Below, one piece after another: positions 57,080-64,000 of a DNA stretch of 64,000 nucleotides. Numbering within the stretch: position 1 is the first letter of the stretch; each line of letters starts with the position of its first letter. A program made the position numbers and the translations under genes. The stretch comes from Schistocephalus solidus (Eukaryota; Platyhelminthes; Cestoda; Diphyllobothriidea; Diphyllobothriidae): assembly GCA_017591395.1 (NCBI GenBank), contig WEDG01002907.1, forward strand, positions 101,498 through 165,497. The letters are read 5' to 3'. A model generated the notes under the pieces. That model was not told the origin of the DNA. It ran no database searches and saw only the letters and a program-made list of their open reading frames with translations.

Positions 57080-59250
57080 CTGGAAAATTGAAGGAGGGAA
57101 GAGAGGGTGAACCTGGCTGAACGACTTGAATATCCACAACTCCTGAGTAAACAAAATTTTGTATGAAAGTAAAATCCTATAGTTACTTGAATACTGCGTG
57201 CGAGGTGGAGCTATATCTGTCTGACACATGCATACTACTCAATACTGGTCAGCTATATGGACCTTAAATGTATAAATCAAAGTGTATAAAATAGCAGAGA
57301 TGATCTCATGTCCGAAACAAGAAAAAAACAGTTAGCTGTGACAGCAAAAGCTAGAATTGATCCCTTCCTAATAGTTTTTAATTGAAGTTTTTCCTTTGGT
57401 TTTTTTTCAAAATTCGCACCGTCATTTTTATTAAGTTTCGTGACGTTGTGTATAGTTTATTGTTTGCGTTTTTTGGCATATTTCTATCGTATAAGTGGTT
57501 TCCATTTCGTGTAATTACTATTCGTTTTCATCCTGTGTAATAATTTTCATTTAACATTAAAAATGTTTTCATTTGTTCTTCTGAACCATTTTCTATATTG
57601 ATTGAACATTTTATATTACGTTTGGCCCCATGCTCCCTATATTCCATCGTGAATAAAGTTTGCTGAAATTTTTTCACCTACTCACTCATTACCTGTGAGA
57701 CTGAACTCTTGTTTTTTATGATAAGCGAAGGCATCTTGTAGAAGAGATCGCTGATACGATATCACCAGGAGATCCCAAACCCACTATCTCAACTGACATT
57801 GTCCACAAGTCTCAACAGACTCCCCACCGTTCAGCCATTACATTGGTGGCAACGGGTGGTGGAGAGGAGCAAACGCCTTTCCCCCTGTGAACACTAACTC
57901 TACCATCACTGAGGATAGTGTTGCAACTCGGAAAGAGGCTATGTAGCGGACAACAACATCGACCGAGTTGTTTGAATGTGCCCAGATCACTTTATGCGCG
58001 GATTTCGGATGGGAACGGGGTGATCGTTCTCGACGAAGATGACCGCTATTTCTTCCTCCCCCCTACCTCTGACATCATCCCCTGCTCTTGATATCGTTCC
58101 GTCGCATGTCCCTTCTACCACCAGCATCGTCACGACACTTACCCACAGTTGCCGACAGCGCCGCGATGCAGACCTTACGCGACCACCTCTCATTCCAAAT
58201 GGATCATTTGTACAGTACCTCACATTTCCTTCGTATTGTTGTTTCCCTTTTTCCACTCTACCACTTATTTACCATAACATATTGAATTCGTTATAAACCC
58301 GTCTTCTTACATATATGGCTGTTCGATGTGGTGTCTAACGACTCTTTCCAGAGTTACAAATCCAAAAAGCTATTGCACGTCATGTGCGTCAACCTCAACG
58401 TCTTCGGCCGTTACAAGCGACTGCGGTCTTTTATTGAAATCACTGACGGTCAGGATATTAAATGCATTAATCAGGTGACAATGTTGGACTCCAACTCAAC
58501 TTTGAATACCACTTCGTGCAGTACTAGTAAACTGTGCAGGCTAAACTCATAGCATGTGCCTGCAATTGGCACAGCAGTCATCATGTCTGATATAGCTGGT
58601 TTCCATGATACTGCGTATTGCACGTCGATGATCCGTGACATTCAATCTAACTAGCTTGACCAAAGCTCATTCCCAGCGACAGAGACCAAATACAGGAAGT
58701 CCAAGAGCCACCTCTTTATCTTAGAAGACAATGTAGAAGAAATTTGTTGACCCCTTCGAGGCCCCTGGGTGAGCAGAGAAACCACATCAGAGTTAGAAAG
58801 TCTTAGCTCATGGAGCTAGCGACAAAGAACTTTCCTTGACCACCTGAATCATTTTTTCTGGATGGTTCGCAACATTCAATAGAATGTTGTTATAACAATG
58901 CTGCAGTTATAACAATGTTGTTTTCGTGATTGTTGGCAGCCTCATTCGATAAAGTTGTATGAACTTCTTTCGAAGGATTGTACGCGGACAAAGCTGTCCA
59001 CTTTCAATTGTTGTTCGTCTTCCAGAAACATAACCCAGCAAAGATGGCGTTATAGGTAGAAATAACAGACAGATGCTCAACACACGCGTTCGTAGTGATA
59101 GCGATATCGCGTCGGGTTCACTGATATTTTCTAAAAATTTAAAAAACCGTTGGAGCGGTAACGATTCGAGAGCCGATTTCGTCCTTATTCTCTCCGTTTA
59201 CAGCAACTTCGTCCTGTGGTATTTAAAACTGCTCATTTCTTCACGTTGAA
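57080..59250. other. Upstream EXOC7 region with a possible LTR edge
   Basis: AT-rich 57310-57700 ends in gtgaataaagtttgctgaaa (AATAAA at about 57652). About 180 bp later comes cattacattggtggcaacgg, then gtggtggagaggagc, which resembles the LTR end plus primer-binding site of a Gypsy-like element. No gag or pol motif follows. The first EXOC7 exon may also be here or further right but was not found. Confidence 0.25.
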
Positions 59251-60440
59251 AACCAATGATACTATAAAGTGTCCTCTGTTCAGGGGTGCAGCCCGGAAAC
59301 AATTTGGTCTTCCGAGGGTTTGTGGATAAATCGAGTGAGTTACCGACCCCATTCAACTCTAAAGAACGGTTTGCAGTTCACCAGAGCCCACCGCTACAAG
59401 GACGATGACTTTACTGAAGAAAAGCCCACTCAGCCGTCGCTTGGATACAAGTGGGAGAAGCTCAAAACCACGTGGGACACGCCGACGAGGATGCATCCAA
59501 CGGCGCCGTTGAACAAGGCGGACGGCCGAATGCAACCTGGTCGAAGGTTAGACCGAATATACAACGACTGCAAGAGGTGGTTTTGATCGGCAGCAGCGGA
59601 ACGACAGTTGGTCCTCGTTATGGTCATTATTGCTTCCAGCATAACGTCTAGTTCTGCTACCAAGTACGGAAACTCGAGATGAACGGAATCGAACGCTGCG
59701 TCAAAGAGAGGCGGTTTTCAGTAACCATGACGGAATTCGAGAATGCACCTCAATGTAATAATGCGAAACCTGGAAGCCGGCTTGGTTGGATCTCGTCCTG
59801 GAGCCTCGAACAGTTTGAAATCGTCTGAGAACGAAATTGACAAAGACCTCTACAGCAGTGTCAAGTTGAATTATGTCGCAGTAGTTTTATCCCTTCGTTT
59901 TACGTTCTTTCTAGAAGATAGGTACAAAAATGCTCAAACCCCAGTTATGATTAAGAAACCTTTTCGCGTCTGCTTAGCACTTGATAGATCCAGGGCGTTG
60001 GTTTCGACAGAATACTTACAGAGTCCAACGGGGACACCGTCCTCTCGAAACTCCTTGTTGTAACATAGCCCCGGTATTGCACTGACATGGTCAAATGCAA
60101 CTGCATAAGTAAACAAGGGATAAAACCCTGCTGCATGAGAGAGGAATAATATACTGATAATCGAAATTGAGGTGCCCATACCAGCGATCGAACGTTGCCA
60201 AGTTTTCAGCAATAAAATCATCACGTAGGACAGGGAACGTACCATTGATTTGAGATTGAGTGTCACCGGGACATGAAACCTACTACACAGATGCAGTCAC
60301 TCAACTACAATAGACATATCTGTCGTCTTTAAATGACTGCGCTAATTTTGCGGAACTGGCGGAAGGAATTGTCGCAGTGGTACTTTTGCGATAGCAATGC
60401 ATCGGCTACCAGTGGCCTCCATATTATGTGATGAGACTGA
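59250..60440. other. No gene recognised
   Basis: A 105-codon plus-strand frame (59269-59586) and a 106-codon frame (59743-60063) are open but match nothing known to me. Confidence 0.3.
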
Positions 60441-60584
60441 CTGGACATAGTAATCAGTCACGTGGGAAGCGCACGGGTGAGCACCGTTTTCAGTGCCCCT
60501 GTCGGTGAGCGAAATTGTCCATGAACCCACAGAAGTGCTGAAATTTCGACGAGCAAAGACTTGGCAATCAAGCAATTATCACAC

Positions 60585-60785
60585 TATGCGCAATTATCTG
60601 GCTGTCTGATTAGGACTAATAAGCTAGAAGTGACCATTCCAATGTCCCTTGTCTTTGACGGTGATTTTCTTCTGCCTATAAATCTATTCGCTTGCAGCGG
60701 CTGGCGGAGCTCCAGAGTGAGCTCCAAGGCAGTACAGGAGAACTGAGTCCCGTAACCGATTGGTGAGCACCCATCCAACAATAAT
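60585..60785 (+). repeat. tRNA-Arg SINE, 5'-truncated
   Basis: Body ctggctgtctgattaggact, aataagctagaagtgaccat, cccttgtctttgacg, then the 3' segment gcagcggctggcggagctcc and ctgagtcccgtaaccgattg, ggtgagcacccatcc. Confidence 0.75.
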
Positions 60786-60789
60786 AAGG

Positions 60790-63780
60790 AATTCTGCTGT
60801 GGGATCTTGGGTAGGAAAGTTGTGATTAAAGTTGCGAGAATGTGTACTCGAGGCTGAGTGCCCTATGATAAAAGAGGCTGGGTTTGGATCTTAGGTCTTT
60901 ATGGTGTGTTTGGGCTGCGGCTGCTGAACGCCGACCAATAGGCTAGATAGGTCCTTTTTGTTTGCACTGTATTGTCGAATATACGCCTAGATTACTGATA
61001 GTTCTTCTCTAAGCGGCAACCAGCGTGCTGCAGAGAGGTCTCAAAGCTGGCATAATGTCTATAACTCTTCTTCCAAGTAGAATAAACCGTCGAATTCAAC
61101 CCTAGGTGTCGTTGGGTAGAAAGTAATGCATATTCTAGATATATAAACAGTAAAAGCGACTTCTTTCGTGTTTAACAATACCAAAGAAGATGGTTATACC
61201 AAGAAAAAAACAGTTTAAAAATACTGCAAGAGAATGCATGAAAATTCAGCTAAGGGATCTGTTAAATATAAAATTCCAAATTATCTTATAAAGGAGTTCT
61301 ACGTAGAAAACTTAAACAAATAAAACGGGACGTTACCTGATTAATTGATGTCATCTTCGTTGAGAAATTTCACCCATTAAAGCAGTTATCCGTGGAGTAT
61401 AGGCAAACAGTGCTAACAAACAGCCATAAAAAGAATGCAATTAAAATGGCGACCCTCTAGGTAGCAGGATCTATAGGTAGTTAAAGGTTCTCCAAGCAGG
61501 CTTTAAGTGAAATACACAGAATGGCAAAAGGCAATTTTAATTCCATGTTGGTTCATTTTGGTTCCAAATGAGGTTTGATTGAAACTAATTGAACCTGCTC
61601 CACATAGAATTAACTTAGAAAGGAAGTGAGACAAACGTCTCTCGGTGGAAAAGCGTAACAAAATGAACAACAGCCATTTAATAGCATTACAATACAAACA
61701 CAGTCAGCTGGCAACTCCCTGAAAATGTTCCCACGTGAAGGTCAATTGCCCATGTAGTCACCTAGCTTCCAAGCTGGTTCGCGGTCCCGGCCCTTGTAAT
61801 CTGTGAGTCAACAATTATTTCATCCCAAAACCTGCACATAACTCTCGAGTTTCTTAATTCGTCCTTACGTAAAATACATACTCGACTGCAAATGCATGCG
61901 ACACAAACTACCGCCGTACATATTATATAATTTGGACAGGACTGCCGAAGTACTCCTGAAAGAAACAATAAAAAGTATGAAGAAAAATAAAACAAAATCA
62001 GAAGCGTTAGCAAGAGCGGTCAGACGCCATTTACAAGAGCGTTTCCAGTTGACTCGGTCGAGGATACTTGCCCAACCCTCCCTCAATTTTGGTAGATGAA
62101 TGATTTTTCATGTCGGTTACGATTACGACAAAGATTAAGACAAAGATTCTGATGAAAAAGAATACAACGAGGAGGATGGGGATAAAGTGTTGGTGCTCCT
62201 GTAAATGGGCCAAGGTTACTGGATATTAATGGACTTAAGAGTGTTTTTTACCATCCTAAATCGGCCTTAGCAACATAGTGAAATTAACAGAAAACCTTCT
62301 TTTCTGGGGGGGATTGGTGATATTGTCGAGCTCGTCGCCGTCCAACTAACATTTACTGTGACAATATACCTGCGGATTTTTGACTCCACACATTACTCAC
62401 TTTTCAGGGATTACTTAGGATAACAGGCATACACATACCGGTCGCAGAATTGCTCTTGAGTACAGAACCTAGGAATCTGGCATCGGAAGCGTCTGAAAAC
62501 GGACCTCTGGGTATAGTTCTGTTCTACCCCCCCCCCACCCCTCAGTTCAATTTCTGCAAATAAGCTGTAAGTAAAATAGGAAAATTCGTTGAAAGAATGT
62601 GGACAAGGTAGGGTTTGCGGTTATAGCTACCTTAAAATATACAGTGTGATTCATAAAGTTCACATATGCTTGTTTATGGAAAGCATAAACCAGGGCACAT
62701 ATCGGCAGCTTAAAGTTTCCAAATAAGAGAAGAGTAGGATATCGAAAGAAATGAACATGAGTTGCGAAATTCCAAGCTAGTAATCTAAGAGCTACAGATA
62801 GAATACATGGTATCAGACTTGTGGCAGACATAATGTATGACTGTATGAAAAATGATAGTAGAACGGAACGTCCCTGACATTGATATCATTTTGGCTTATA
62901 GAGAGCAGACTATATGTCGGGTGAGGCAAATGTTACGTCTGAAATATAAGGTACCAACAGATATGACCTACAGTGTTCACTATGATTGTGAAACCCAAAT
63001 TTTGCACAGAGGCCGTTAACTAAGATAATTTCAAATTATCAATTTGTTGTTTGAGTTAGCAAAATGACTTCCAAGTGCAGTTGTTGATTGTGACTAATTG
63101 GAGTGAATAGTATTCTATCTCTATCAAAGTAGCTAACAAAATTTAGCCTAAAAGAAACTGTACGGTGCCTTGCAGTGGACATGTGCACTGTGGGAAGACG
63201 GGTTTACTATAAAAGCCCAGCTAATCCGTCTTTTAAAGTCACTAACTATCCGATTTTTCCCCAAGACCAAAGCGTATGTGGGTAAGGCGCACAAAAAATA
63301 TTACAATGATGAAATGAAGGCGATAAGATCAGGTGAAAAAGATTAATTCGGCAAGGTCAAAAATACTGCCAGGCACAAGTGCACCTTCCACTTTGACCGC
63401 CTGAATTTTAGTGTAGTAAAAGCTTACAAACAATTAATTGTGGGTTGAGGCCATTATTGTATTTTTGCTTCCATTTTGCGATAATTTAACAAGTGATGAG
63501 CAGGTAGTTTAATGTATTTAATACAAATCGGTTGCCATACCCGAACTGCAAAAGATTTTTATCAATAAACAAATATCCCATGCCGGAGCCACTGGGCTAC
63601 TTCATTTCAGTTCAATTTATTAAGGGAACGATAGGCAAGCGCCTTTGGACCCCTATTTATTTAGGTCTAGCTAAGAAGAAGCATTTATGCATAAGGAAAA
63701 TTCAATAAGAGGTGGTTTACATGATCGCATGTGGAAAAAATTTAGCCACCGGTGAATCAAAACGAAACGATACATACCCA
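60790..63780. other. No gene recognised
   Basis: AT-rich with short ORFs; none resembles the missing N-terminus of EXOC7 or any transposon domain. A C9 run is near 62527. Confidence 0.4.
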
Positions 63781-63784
63781 GGCC

Positions 63785-63870
63785 AGCAAGATTAAAGCTT
63801 TAGTACAGCCAACGCTCTAGCCAACTGATATACGTTGCCCCACCGGGAGCCTCCGTTTTTGTCACAAGAG
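63785..63870 (-). repeat. Second tRNA-derived SINE family, copy 2
   Basis: Minus strand ggctcccggtggggcaacgt, then atcagttggctagagcgttg. Matches the 27535-27640 copy. Confidence 0.45.
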
Positions 63871-64000
63871 GGTCAAAGGAATATATAAATGCCTACTCAC
63901 ACATTAGGGGTAGTAGAAGTACTTTTATTTATACGTTGGCAAGCAATGAGAGGCTTGATGCCCGTAAGCATATGCAATGAATTTGAGGGAAGTACATATG

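Noticed and set aside
1..64000. CRISPR arrays, bacterial operons, phage or defence islands
   Set aside because: Spliced eukaryotic genes, SINEs and non-LTR elements rule out a prokaryotic reading. No regularly spaced repeats were seen.
1..64000. Intact host tRNA or rRNA genes
   Set aside because: The tRNA-like sequences found are degenerate SINE heads without a complete acceptor stem.

Overview
This window is eukaryotic: genes are spliced, introns are long and much of the DNA is decayed retroelement. The best guess is a tapeworm, probably a diphyllobothriidean such as Spirometra or Dibothriocephalus. That guess rests on recalling that a reverse transcriptase with a C-terminal array of C2H2 fingers (36.9-40.25 kb) and Penelope-type elements with a GIY-YIG domain are abundant in those genomes. 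It is an inference from memory, not a search result.

Three host genes can be supported. (1) COX6C, a cytochrome c oxidase subunit VIc-like protein, lies on the plus strand at 15880-16180 in two exons with a 37-nt intron. (2) DUS4L, tRNA-dihydrouridine synthase 4, lies on the minus strand at 25800-21671 in four in-frame exons; its 5' end was not found. (3) EXOC7/EXO70, the exocyst subunit, lies on the minus strand from 57079 down to 29482 in about 17 exons; its first coding exon was not found. DUS4L lies downstream of EXOC7 on the same strand, with 3.7 kb between the end of EXOC7 and the first recognised DUS4L exon. The EXOC7 introns are large and hold most of the repeats in the right half of the window.

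Layout: 1-5.8 kb has no recognised gene, one GC-rich repeat and two unexplained ORFs. 5.8-6.8 kb is a plus-strand Penelope-like element. 7.3-10.6 kb holds an AT-rich repeat, SINE copies, a long microsatellite and an LTR-like copy. 12.2-15.6 kb is a minus-strand CR1-like non-LTR retrotransposon, followed by COX6C. 16.8-18.75 kb is a minus-strand Penelope-like element. 18.8-21.6 kb is unassigned. 21.7-25.8 kb is DUS4L, with a MITE-like inverted-repeat element in an intron. 28 kb holds an LTR-like copy. 29.5-57.1 kb is EXOC7, whose introns contain the finger-bearing retroelement, SINE pairs and GC-rich repeats. 57.1-64 kb is mostly unassigned, with SINE traces and a possible LTR edge.

The three host genes have unrelated housekeeping roles: respiration, tRNA modification and exocytosis. 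I see no operon-like or defence-like system. The most unusual points are a fused reverse transcriptase plus zinc-finger element, paired inverted tRNA-Arg-derived SINEs, a microsatellite inside a SINE, a MITE with long terminal inverted repeats, an apparent 22-nt intron in EXOC7, and two single-base phase breaks in EXOC7 at homopolymers.
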